33,750 bases of DNA from Polaromonas sp. YR568 (GTDB lineage Bacteria; Pseudomonadota; Gammaproteobacteria; Burkholderiales; Burkholderiaceae_C): contig CAMARI010000008.1 in NCBI GenBank assembly GCA_945860515.1, forward strand, positions 1-33,750, written 5' to 3'. Below are positions 15,896 through 22,910 of this stretch, in pieces. Position 1 is the stretch's first letter. The number at the start of each line of letters is the position of its first letter. Made by a program: the position numbers and the translations under genes. Under the pieces are notes generated by a model. It did no database searches. It was not told the DNA's origin and was given only the letters and a program-made list of their open reading frames with translations.

Positions 15896-16275
15896 TTTGA
15901 TCGGTTCAGACGGGGACTAGGCAACTTTATTGCCAAAGCCAAGGTGCACCGCAAAGCCTCGCGCGAGCTAGTGCTGTCGCGTTTTCCGGCGCTCAAAGTC
16001 AAACTGCACAGCCCGGCGAGCGCGCTGTCCGGCGGCCAGCAGCAAATGTTCGCCATTGGCGGCGCGCTGATGGCACGCCCCGGCTTGCTGTTGCTGGAGG
16101 ATCCCTCTTTGGGCCTGGTACCCAGCATCGTGTTGGACATGTTCAACGCCCCTCGCCAGATCAATGCGCAAGGTATATCGGTGCTGCTGGTGGAGCAGAA
16201 CGTAGCAGTGGCCGAGGGGCTGCCAGCGAGTTGCTCACATGGCCTGAAATCCAGAAAGCCTATCTGCGTGTCTAA
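15896..16275 (+). pseudogene. Decayed livF-like ABC transporter ATPase remnant
   Basis: The frame read as 15944-16294 in the track encodes the C-terminal half of a branched-chain amino acid transporter ATPase: the signature LSGGQQQMFAIGGALMARPGLLLLEDPSLGLVPS followed by INAQGISVLLVEQNVAVAEG. The Walker A half is absent. After VAEG the true C-terminus continues in another frame, ASELLTWPEIQKAYLRV then stop at 16275, so about 30 residues have been lost with a frameshift. The Walker B region reads LLLEDPS instead of LLLDEPS. I judge it a dead relic of an LivFGMHK-type transporter once next to this island. Confidence 0.8.
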
Positions 16276-16322
16276 CCAGCAGCGCAAGACTTGATGGCAC
16301 GGCTTCCGATTAAGATGTTGTC

Positions 16323-17078
16323 TTGAGCTTTCCCATCATCACCGACCCGTTTTTTTACGCGCTGGCCATTCCGGCCGTTCTCTTGCTCGGCATCAGCAAA
16401 AGCGGCTTTGGCACCGGATTTGGTTCCCTGGCTGTTCCCATGATGGCCATGAGCATCAGTGTGCCGCAGGCCGCCGCTATATTGATGCCCGTGCTGCTCC
16501 TGATGGACACACTGAGCCTGGCGGCCTTTCGCAAAGACTTTGACAAGCAACTGCTCAAGTTTCTGGTGCCGTTTGCTTTGCTGGGTACGGTCATCGGCGC
16601 CCTGCTTTTCAAACTGCTGGACACGCACATTGTGGCGGGACTGGTGGGTGCGTTCACGCTGCTGTTTCTGGCGCAGCGCCTGCTGTTCCCACCCCGGCCC
16701 AACAGCCCTCCCCCAGCGCGCTGGCTGGGCGCTTTGCTGACCATCACATCAGGCTTTACCAGCTTTGTGGCGCATGCAGGAGGCCCACCCATCAATGCCT
16801 ATGTCATTCCACTGCGCCTATCGCCTGTCAAGTTCACCGCCACCATGGCGTTCTTATTTTTTGTCGTCAATTTGTCCAAATGGATTCCCTACGCCTGGCT
16901 GGGTCTGCTGGACACGCGCAACATGGCGACGTCTGTGATGCTGCTGCCGCTAGCACCTATTGGTGTTTGGGTCGGCGTGCGGCTGGCACGGCGCATCAGC
17001 GAGGTCCTTTTTTACCGCTTCCTCTACTCCGGCATGTTTTTGACGGGCTGCAAGCTGCTGTGGGATGGGTTTGCCTGA
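16323..17078 (+). CDS. TauE/SafE-family membrane transporter (sulfite/organic anion exporter)
   Basis: The 251-residue protein is an integral membrane protein with about seven or eight hydrophobic segments. ISKSGFGTGFGSLAVPMMAM near residues 24-43 and TSGFTSFVAHAGGPPINAYVIP near 142-163 are the two repeated motifs of the TauE/SafE family, which moves sulfite, sulfoacetate or other small organic anions. The start appears to be TTG at 16323, since the ATG at 16315 reads into a stop after three codons. It follows the livF relic by 47 bases. An export role for an acid made in the island is possible but not shown. Confidence 0.87.
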   Translation: MSFPIITDPFFYALAIPAVLLLGISKSGFGTGFGSLAVPMMAMSISVPQAAAILMPVLLLMDTLSLAAFRKDFDKQLLKFLVPFALLGTVIGALLFKLLDTHIVAGLVGAFTLLFLAQRLLFPPRPNSPPPARWLGALLTITSGFTSFVAHAGGPPINAYVIPLRLSPVKFTATMAFLFFVVNLSKWIPYAWLGLLDTRNMATSVMLLPLAPIGVWVGVRLARRISEVLFYRFLYSGMFLTGCKLLWDGFA

Positions 17079-17562
17079 CAGATCTGGCCAGACAGAGTCA
17101 GGCCATACGGTTTGAGCGCTTTCGCAAAAGCGTTGCCCATACGCCCGTACGGGTCGACAGGAGGGCAATCGCCTTTTTTAGATCGTGCTCGGGAACTGGG
17201 GGTTTCCTAGGGTCGAGCGGCTGGTGCGCAGTGATATGTCGAAGGGTCGGCCTCAAGCGCGCTTTTACGCCGCGCTTGAGTGGCTATACGGCTGGAACGC
17301 TGACGTCTGTCTGTCGCGCCAGATGTTGCCGGAAAACAGCGGGGCCTGAGCCAGTCTTGAGCCAGGCCTGGCAACGGGAGTGGCAGCAAGGGTTTCGTTG
17401 CAAGCGGGTATTGATGCGATTTTGCTTGCGTAAAGCCGACGCTGTAGGGCGGAAAAACACCAATCAAGCTGGCTAAAGCGAAGCTGACAAAAGCAATGGC
17501 GAGTTGCGGCGTGCCGTTACCATAGCGCCAAGCAACGGTTCATTTGTTATAAGGAGTTCGCC
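17079..17562. other. 484-base gap without a recognisable gene, rich in inverted repeats
   Basis: No ORF here has family motifs, and the 16880-17476 ORF is an out-of-frame shadow of the TauE gene running on. Seen structures are CGCTTT-CGCA-AAAGCG (17117-17132), the palindrome CCCGTACGGG (17144-17153), the 10-base pair CTCAAGCGCG/CGCGCTTGAG (17252-17261 and 17271-17280), and GGCCTG/CAGGCC (17343-17348 and 17363-17368). The ParA Shine-Dalgarno AAGGAG is at the end. I see no remnant of a mobile element. Confidence 0.6.
17159..17180 (+). terminator. Weak intrinsic terminator candidate after the TauE gene
   Basis: AGGAGGGCAATCGCC can form a short stem around an AATC loop, partly with G-T pairs, and is followed by a run of six T residues. 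It lies about 80 bases beyond the TauE stop. The stem is short, so confidence is low. Confidence 0.3.
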
Positions 17563-18180
17563 ATGCCAGTCGTCGTGATTGCCAATCCTAAAGGCGGCGT
17601 CGGTAAATCGACGCTTGCCACCCATGTTGCAGGCTACTTTGCAGCCCAAGGCCATGCAGTGATGCTGGGTGACGCCGACAGGCAGCAGTCGTCCAGGCTA
17701 TGGCTGGGGCTGCGCCCACCGGCCGCCCGGCCTATTGCCACCTGGGACGTGAACGCTGATCTGATCGTCAAGCCCCCAAAGGGCACGACCCACGTGGTTC
17801 TGGATACGCCTGGCGGACTACATGGCTGGCGCTTTAAAGACGTCATCAAAATGGCTGACAAAATCATCGTGCCGCTGCAGCCCAGCGTGTTTGATATTTT
17901 TGCCACCCGGGCGTTTTTGGACCAGCTGGCTGAGCACCGCAACGCCGGCAAGATGCAGGTGGGTATTGTGGGCATGCGGGTGGATTCGCGCACGATTGCC
18001 GCTGACAAGTTGCGCGGTTTTGTTGACAGCCTGGGGCTACCGGTGCTGGGCATGGTGCGTGACACGCAAAACTACATTCACCTGGCTGCACGCGGGCTCA
18101 CGCTGTTTGATGTCGCTCCTGGCCGGGTTGAAAAAGACCTGGAGCAGTGGAAAAGTATTTGCCAGTGGCTTGATCAATAA
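17563..18180 (+). CDS. ParA-family partitioning ATPase, orphan
   Basis: The 205-residue protein has the deviant Walker A motif of MinD/ParA ATPases, NPKGGVGKST, at residues 8-17, with the signature lysine at K10. A Walker A' like segment HAVMLGDADRQQSS follows near 31-44 and Walker B as THVVLDTPGG near 76-85. Short ParA proteins of this kind lack the N-terminal DNA-binding domain of plasmid ParA. No parB or centromere-like repeat lies next to it, so it may position a cargo other than DNA or be a chromosomal orphan. A good AAGGAG Shine-Dalgarno precedes the ATG. The MaoC gene starts eight bases after its stop. Confidence 0.9.
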   Translation: MPVVVIANPKGGVGKSTLATHVAGYFAAQGHAVMLGDADRQQSSRLWLGLRPPAARPIATWDVNADLIVKPPKGTTHVVLDTPGGLHGWRFKDVIKMADKIIVPLQPSVFDIFATRAFLDQLAEHRNAGKMQVGIVGMRVDSRTIAADKLRGFVDSLGLPVLGMVRDTQNYIHLAARGLTLFDVAPGRVEKDLEQWKSICQWLDQ

Positions 18181-18188
18181 TTGAGTTT

Positions 18189-18644
18189 ATGAAGACTTTC
18201 CAAACCATTGCAGACCTGGCTAAATGTGTGGGGCAAGAAGTTGCCATCAGCGACTGGCTGACCATTAGCCAGAAGCAGGTTGACCTGTTTGCCGAGGCCA
18301 CAGGAGACCACCAGTGGATTCATGTGGATCCTGAAAAAGCCGCAAACGGCCCTTTTGGTGGACCGATCGCGCACGGGTTTTTAACCTTGTCCTTGATACC
18401 GAAATTTTTTGACACGTCGTTTCATATCGTTGGCTCGCGTATGGGCGTGAACTACGGGCTGAACAAGGTACGGTTTACCTCCCCTGTACCGGTGGGTAGC
18501 CGCCTGCGCGCCCGCATGAAGCTGCTGGCAACGCTGCCAATTGACAACAACGGCGTACAGATGACCTGGGAAATCACCGTGGAGCGAGAAGGTTTCGCAA
18601 AGCCAGTGTGCGTGGCTGAATCGCTGGTGCGGCGCTACCCTTGA
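18189..18644 (+). CDS. MaoC-family (R)-specific enoyl-CoA hydratase
   Basis: The 151-residue hot-dog-fold protein contains the hydratase-2 motif FAEATGDHQWIHVDPEKA with catalytic D40 and H45, followed by GPIAHGFLTLSLIP. Such enzymes add water to enoyl-CoA to give (R)-3-hydroxyacyl-CoA, linking fatty acid oxidation to polyhydroxyalkanoate or other acyl-CoA routes. The length is normal for single-domain members. It is likely co-transcribed with parA. Its last ten bases overlap the convergent trmL gene. Confidence 0.92.
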   Translation: MKTFQTIADLAKCVGQEVAISDWLTISQKQVDLFAEATGDHQWIHVDPEKAANGPFGGPIAHGFLTLSLIPKFFDTSFHIVGSRMGVNYGLNKVRFTSPVPVGSRLRARMKLLATLPIDNNGVQMTWEITVEREGFAKPVCVAESLVRRYP

Positions 18645-19129
18645 CTGGCTGCTGGGCTTCGGTCCGATGTGACGAAGCCGTTTTGCCGCCAAGCCTCAAA
18701 TACCGTGACAGCCACTGCGTTTGACAGGTTCAGACTGCGCTGGTCAGGCTGCATGGGCAGCTTCAGGCGCTGGCTGGCTGCAAACGAGTCGCGCAAGGCA
18801 GCATCCAGGCCCTTGGTTTCTGACCCAAACACCAGCCAGTCGCCGGGCGCAAAAGCCACATCAAACAGGTTACGCGAACCGCGTGTGGTCATGGCAAACA
18901 AACGTGTTGGGTCGGGCTTTTCGTGATCCATAAAGGCCTGCCAGCTGGCGTGCCGCTTCAGCTCGGCATACTCGTGGTAGTCAAGTCCGGCGCGCCGCAT
19001 GTGCTTGTCGTCCATTGAAAAACCCAAGGGCTCAATCAAGTGCAAGCGGCACCCCGTGTTGGCCGCCAGGCGAATGACATTGCCTGTATTGGGCGGAATC
19101 TCGGGTTCAACAAGAACAATATTGAACAT
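18635..19129 (-). CDS. trmL: tRNA (cytidine(34)-2'-O)-methyltransferase
   Basis: The 164-residue SPOUT methyltransferase methylates the ribose of the wobble nucleotide in tRNA-Leu species. MFNIVLVEPEIPPNTGNVIRLAANTGCRLHLIEPLGF is the family start, and the three SAM-knot motifs are seen as NTGNVIR (14-20), VFGSETKGL (100-108) and LPMQPDQRSLNLSNAVAV (124-141). The size matches the minimal TrmL fold with no extra RNA-binding domain. It overlaps the end of the convergent MaoC gene by ten bases and is followed upstream by comF on the same strand, eight bases away, so the two are probably one transcript (comF first). Confidence 0.93.
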   Translation of the reverse strand: MFNIVLVEPEIPPNTGNVIRLAANTGCRLHLIEPLGFSMDDKHMRRAGLDYHEYAELKRHASWQAFMDHEKPDPTRLFAMTTRGSRNLFDVAFAPGDWLVFGSETKGLDAALRDSFAASQRLKLPMQPDQRSLNLSNAVAVTVFEAWRQNGFVTSDRSPAASQG

Positions 19130-19137
19130 GATGAGGC

Positions 19138-19896
19138 CTAAAGGGGGGTGCGGGCCAGCACGATGCCGATGATGCGCGCGGCACCCGCCGTACGCATGGC
19201 CTGGGCCGCGGTAAAAAGCGATGCGCCGCTGGTCATCACGTCATCCACCAGCACGACGCACCGGCCTTTGACGGCTGCCGCGCGCAGCGGGTCGATTTGA
19301 AAAGCGCCTTTGACATTGGCCAGCCTGGCCTCACGCTTCAGCTCGGTCTGGGGGCGGGTGTTTTTAACCCGTAGCAGCAGGCTGCTGTCTACCTGGCCGG
19401 CGCTGCCTGCCTGCCCGGCCAGCTCTTTGGTCAGCAACCAGGCCTGATTAAAGCCGCGCGTTTGCAAACGCTCTTTTGACAGCGGAACGGGCAGGATCAG
19501 GTCAGCTGGTTGCAGGTTTTCAAGCGCCTGACGAACGCCCGGTGCTTTGAGCAACAGATCTGCAAAAAAGGGCGCCCAGCCAGGTTGTTCGCCAAATTTG
19601 TAAGCGCTGATCAGCGCTGACCAGGGGTAGGCGTAGTCGACAGCCACCAGGGTGACGTCGATCGGTGGCGGCTGGCTGGTGCAGTCTATGCAGACATCTG
19701 ATGTGGCCTGCAAACCGGCTGACAAGCCATCGGCCAGGGCGATTGCGCAGCAGCGGCAGCGCGGCCGGTGAAGGGCAAATCGTTGCATGCAGGCTCGACA
19801 TACCGGCGCTGCAGGCCAGCTGCGACAGACGGCGCACTGGCTCGGTAACCGCTTGGTTGGCTTTAAAAAAGGGGTTTGCAAAAGACGTTTGAACAC
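19138..19896 (-). CDS. comF: ComF-family phosphoribosyltransferase-like protein
   Basis: ComF proteins have an N-terminal zinc ribbon and a C-terminal phosphoribosyltransferase domain and take part in DNA uptake or processing. Here the ribbon cysteines are CAVC, CRAC, CRCC and CIDC, and the PRPP loop is VVLVDDVMTSGAS near the C-terminus, with the preceding motif LILPVPLSKERLQTRGFNQAWLL. The ORF runs up to a GTG at 19959, which would overlap the divergent BioC-like gene by 25 bases. I prefer the GTG at 19896 (VFKRLLQTP), which leaves a 38-base gap and a start near the first zinc ribbon as in other members. The start is not certain. Confidence 0.85.
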   Translation of the reverse strand: MFKRLLQTPFLKPTKRLPSQCAVCRSWPAAPVCRACMQRFALHRPRCRCCAIALADGLSAGLQATSDVCIDCTSQPPPIDVTLVAVDYAYPWSALISAYKFGEQPGWAPFFADLLLKAPGVRQALENLQPADLILPVPLSKERLQTRGFNQAWLLTKELAGQAGSAGQVDSSLLLRVKNTRPQTELKREARLANVKGAFQIDPLRAAAVKGRCVVLVDDVMTSGASLFTAAQAMRTAGAARIIGIVLARTPL

Positions 19897-19934
19897 CCGG
19901 TCAATATACTCGGGGCGCACATCACAAAGAACGC

Positions 19935-20837
19935 ATGAAGACAGAGCGCCCACCCACACTTGACCCGACAGCCGTTGCCCGCTGGCAACGCATGGCGCCG
20001 CCCGTATCGCCTTGGCTACATGAGGAAGTGGCCAGCCGGATGCTCGACAGGTTGCAATGGATCAAGTTACAGCCAAAAGCCTGGGCGCACTGGGGTGCCG
20101 TGCGCGGCGGCTTGCAAAACCACCAAAAACTCGTCCAAAAATACTCAAAATCAGAGTGTTTTGTGGTTGAAAGCCAATCAAAACCCACGCAAGCAGCTAT
20201 TAAAAATTTATCAAACTCGTGGTGGCAACCAGCCTGCTGGTTTGGCAAAGCGGCGCGTTTTGAGGCACCGGCACCGGGCAGCGTCGACATGCTGTGGGCC
20301 AACATGGCGCTACATGAAGCCGCCGACCCGCAGGCACTACTGACCAGTTGGCACCACGCTTTGACCGTCGGCGGTTTTTTGATGTTTTCATGTCTGGGAC
20401 CCGACACAGCCATCGAACTGCGCGAGGTGTACCGGCAACTGGCCTGGCCACCTGCCGGACATGAGCTGACCGACATGCACGACTGGGGCGACATGCTGGT
20501 GGCTGGTGGGTTTGCCGAACCCGTGATGGACATGGAGCGCATCACGCTGACCTATGACACCCCGGCGCGGCTGCTCAAAGAGCTCAGAGAGCTGGGGCGT
20601 AACTTTCACCCGGCGCGTTTTGCTGGCCTGCGCGGGCGGGCATGGCGAACCCGACTGGAAGACGCACTGGCCACGCACCTGAAAACAGGGCCTGATGGCA
20701 GGTTGTCGTTGACGTTTGAAGTGATTTACGGCCATGCGCTGAAGGCGCAGCCCAAAGTCAAGGTCAGCGCCTTGAGTTCCATGTCCATACAAGACATGCG
20801 CAGCATGCTGGGTGCGGGCAAGCCGGCACCCACTTAA
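19935..20837 (+). CDS. BioC-like methyltransferase family protein with degenerate SAM motif I
   Basis: The 300-residue protein resembles malonyl-ACP O-methyltransferase BioC, which starts biotin synthesis. The C-terminal half is clear: VDMLWANMALHEAADPQALL, HALTVGGFLMFSCLGPDTAIELREVY, and ELTDMHDWGDMLVAGGFAEPVMDMERITLTY. The N-terminal RWQRMAPPVSPWLHEEVASRMLDRLQWIKLQP also fits. The SAM-binding loop expected next (a DxGCGxG pattern) is replaced by PKAWAHWGAVRGGLQN. It may therefore bind SAM differently or have another role. It is divergent from comF. Confidence 0.8.
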   Translation: MKTERPPTLDPTAVARWQRMAPPVSPWLHEEVASRMLDRLQWIKLQPKAWAHWGAVRGGLQNHQKLVQKYSKSECFVVESQSKPTQAAIKNLSNSWWQPACWFGKAARFEAPAPGSVDMLWANMALHEAADPQALLTSWHHALTVGGFLMFSCLGPDTAIELREVYRQLAWPPAGHELTDMHDWGDMLVAGGFAEPVMDMERITLTYDTPARLLKELRELGRNFHPARFAGLRGRAWRTRLEDALATHLKTGPDGRLSLTFEVIYGHALKAQPKVKVSALSSMSIQDMRSMLGAGKPAPT

Positions 20838-21004
20838 GCCGGACTGTACTGGCCTGAATAAAGGCTTACGGGATGCTCGGGTTTGCTCAGGTTCGTAAGC
20901 TGGCCTTCGGGTAAACCCCTTTATACTTCCACCAGTTTTTTGGGCATGTTCCCACGTCTCAGACAGTCCGCCCGGCCGGCTGTTGTTTTTTTAGTGTCCC
21001 CCCC

Positions 21005-21520
21005 GTGTCGCACCCTTTCGACTCACCCGAATCTTCAGCATTGCGCTTTGCCACCTTGCCGCCAAGCAATGACATCAGCCACCACGGCGTTCAGTGGCTG
21101 CTCAAACGCAATTGTTCTGTGACTCCAGGGCAACTGCTTGGCCTGTTCGCATCACTCAGCGTGGTATCCCTTGGCATTGCCACTTTTTTCTGGATGCAGG
21201 GCGCAACTCTTGTCATGCCTTTTGCATGGGCCGAGTTGATCGCCGTTGGCACCGCTTTTACGGTGTATGCGCGGCATGCAAGAGATGGAGAAAAAATATC
21301 CCTGCAAGGCGGCCAATTGGTAGTGGAGCTCGAAACCGCAGGCCGCGTGCAGCGAGCAGAATTCAACCGTGAATGGGTTCGCGTCGAGCCTAAAGACGGC
21401 GACGGGTCCCTGATCGAAGTATCTGGCCAAGGGCGCTCAGTGCGTGTGGGGCGCCATATCCGGCCAGAGTTGCGGCCCGCGTTGGCCAGGGAAATACGCT
21501 TTGCACTGCGCGGATGCTGA
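21005..21520 (+). CDS. DUF2244-domain membrane protein
   Basis: The 171-residue protein matches DUF2244 proteins, which often sit next to cytochrome c oxidase genes in proteobacteria. After a soluble N-terminus, two hydrophobic segments follow (LLGLFASLSVVSLGIATFFWM and LVMPFAWAELIAVGTAFTVYA, about residues 44-90), then a cytoplasmic tail ending with RSVRVGRHIRPELRPALAREIRFAL, the family's best-conserved region. The start is GTG at 21005 with no strong Shine-Dalgarno. Function is unknown; its place just before coxB suggests a link with the oxidase. The cox promoter overlaps its stop codon. Confidence 0.86.
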   Translation: MSHPFDSPESSALRFATLPPSNDISHHGVQWLLKRNCSVTPGQLLGLFASLSVVSLGIATFFWMQGATLVMPFAWAELIAVGTAFTVYARHARDGEKISLQGGQLVVELETAGRVQRAEFNREWVRVEPKDGDGSLIEVSGQGRSVRVGRHIRPELRPALAREIRFALRGC

Positions 21521-21546
21521 AACTGCGTTGCGACTAACTTTATAAT
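21517..21546 (+). promoter_or_regulatory. Candidate sigma70 promoter for the cytochrome oxidase operon
   Basis: A perfect -10 TATAAT (21541-21546) lies 18 bases after CTGAAA (21517-21522, four of six matches to TTGACA). The predicted transcript would start near 21553, about 57 bases before the coxB start. The -35 overlaps the DUF2244 stop codon. Confidence 0.55.
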
Positions 21547-21609
21547 CAATGGTTTTGTTGAATTGGCAATCCAATAGGTCTGTAGGCCGGTAATTTTGAG
21601 GCATTAAAA

Positions 21610-22821
21610 GTGATCACGATGAATGTACGTAAAACCATGAGCCACCTGACGCAGCGAGCAACGCAGCGTGCAGTCACACTGCTGGCGTTCACAGCAGCAT
21701 GGGTCTCCACAGCCGCCTACGCCGTCAACGACCTGCCGGGCGGCCCGGCTGTACGCCAACTCAACATGCACCCGGCAGTGACCAAAATTGCCGAGGAGCA
21801 ACACTGGCTTCACTGGTTCATGATGATCATCTGTCTGGTGATCTTTGTGGCGGTTTTCGGTGTGATGTTTTATTCCATCTGGAAGCACCGTAAATCGGTA
21901 GGACACAAGGCAGCCAATTTCCACGAATCTGCTGCGGTTGAAATTGCCTGGACCATCGTTCCTTTCCTGATCGTGATCGGCATGGCTTTGCCAGCCACAA
22001 AAGTGTTGGTGGCACAAAAAGACACAACCGCAGCCGACCTCACCATTAAAACGACGGGCATGCAGTGGAAATGGGGCTATGACTATGTCAAGGGTGAAGG
22101 CGAAGGCATTGCTTTTGTCTCGACGCTGGACAACACCCACCGGGTGATGTCCAACAATGGCGGCCCCAAAGCAGGCGAGGCACCGGATGATTACCTTTTC
22201 AAGGTCGACAACCCAATGGTGGTGCCGGTCAACAAAAAAATCCGCATCATCACCACAGCCAACGACGTGATTCACGCGTTTGCCGTGCCTGCTTTTGGTA
22301 TCAAGCAAGACGCGATTCCAGGCTTCGTGCGCGACACCTGGTTTCGGGCAGAAAAAATCGGGGATTACCACGGCCAGTGCCAAGAGCTGTGTGGCAAAGA
22401 GCACGCCTACATGCCAATTCACGTGAAAGTCGTCTCCGCGGCTGACTACAGCGCCTGGGTTGCGGGTAAAAACAAGGAAATGGCGGCCAAGGCAGATGAC
22501 CCATCAAAAGTATGGGCACTGGCCGACCTGAAAGCACGCGGCGAAAAAGTCTATGCAGCCAATTGCGTTGCCTGCCATCAGGCAACTGGTAAGGGCAATG
22601 GTGCCATCAAGGCACTCGATGGCTCAGCAGTCGTGCTTGACACCGACCATGGCAAACAGATTGCCATCCTGCTGAACGGGGCAAACAACGGTGCCATGCC
22701 TGCATGGAAGGCGCTGAGCGACACAGATTTGGCGGCCGTCATCAGTTACACCAAAAACAACTGGTCTAACCAGACGGGTCAGCTGGTGCAGCCCGCTGAA
22801 TTGCAAGCCGCACGTAAATAA
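21610..22821 (+). CDS. coxB: Cytochrome c oxidase subunit II with fused cytochrome c domain
   Basis: CoxB takes electrons from cytochrome c through the binuclear CuA centre. The 403-residue protein has a signal peptide (LAFTAAWVSTAAYA), two membrane helices (about 68-90 and 113-133), and a periplasmic cupredoxin domain with CuA ligands H222, C257, E259, C261, H265 and M268 (GQCQELCGKEHAYM). A C-terminal class I cytochrome c domain follows: heme motif CVACH at 319-323 and a probable axial M363 (GAMPAW). This fusion is typical of caa3-type enzymes and many betaproteobacterial aa3 oxidases. I keep the GTG at 21610 because GAGG lies eight bases upstream; ATG at 21619 is the alternative. Confidence 0.96.
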   Translation: MITMNVRKTMSHLTQRATQRAVTLLAFTAAWVSTAAYAVNDLPGGPAVRQLNMHPAVTKIAEEQHWLHWFMMIICLVIFVAVFGVMFYSIWKHRKSVGHKAANFHESAAVEIAWTIVPFLIVIGMALPATKVLVAQKDTTAADLTIKTTGMQWKWGYDYVKGEGEGIAFVSTLDNTHRVMSNNGGPKAGEAPDDYLFKVDNPMVVPVNKKIRIITTANDVIHAFAVPAFGIKQDAIPGFVRDTWFRAEKIGDYHGQCQELCGKEHAYMPIHVKVVSAADYSAWVAGKNKEMAAKADDPSKVWALADLKARGEKVYAANCVACHQATGKGNGAIKALDGSAVVLDTDHGKQIAILLNGANNGAMPAWKALSDTDLAAVISYTKNNWSNQTGQLVQPAELQAARK

Positions 22822-22910
22822 CCAACAGACGGCATCACCAGCCGTCGAACCAGAAATCACATCAAAAGCGTCAGGCCATCCCGCCTGGTGCCCGGAAAAA
22901 GGAAGTAAAG

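Noticed and set aside
16880-17476. 198-residue plus-strand ORF extending into the 17079-17562 gap
   Set aside because: The first third is an out-of-frame reading of the TauE gene, the remainder has no family motif and no ribosome site.
18635-18644. Ten-base overlap of convergent MaoC and trmL genes
   Set aside because: Short tail-to-tail overlaps are ordinary in compact bacterial genomes; both genes look intact.
21604-22422. 272-residue minus-strand ORF
   Set aside because: It is antisense to coxB and shows only His/Cys-rich shadow composition.
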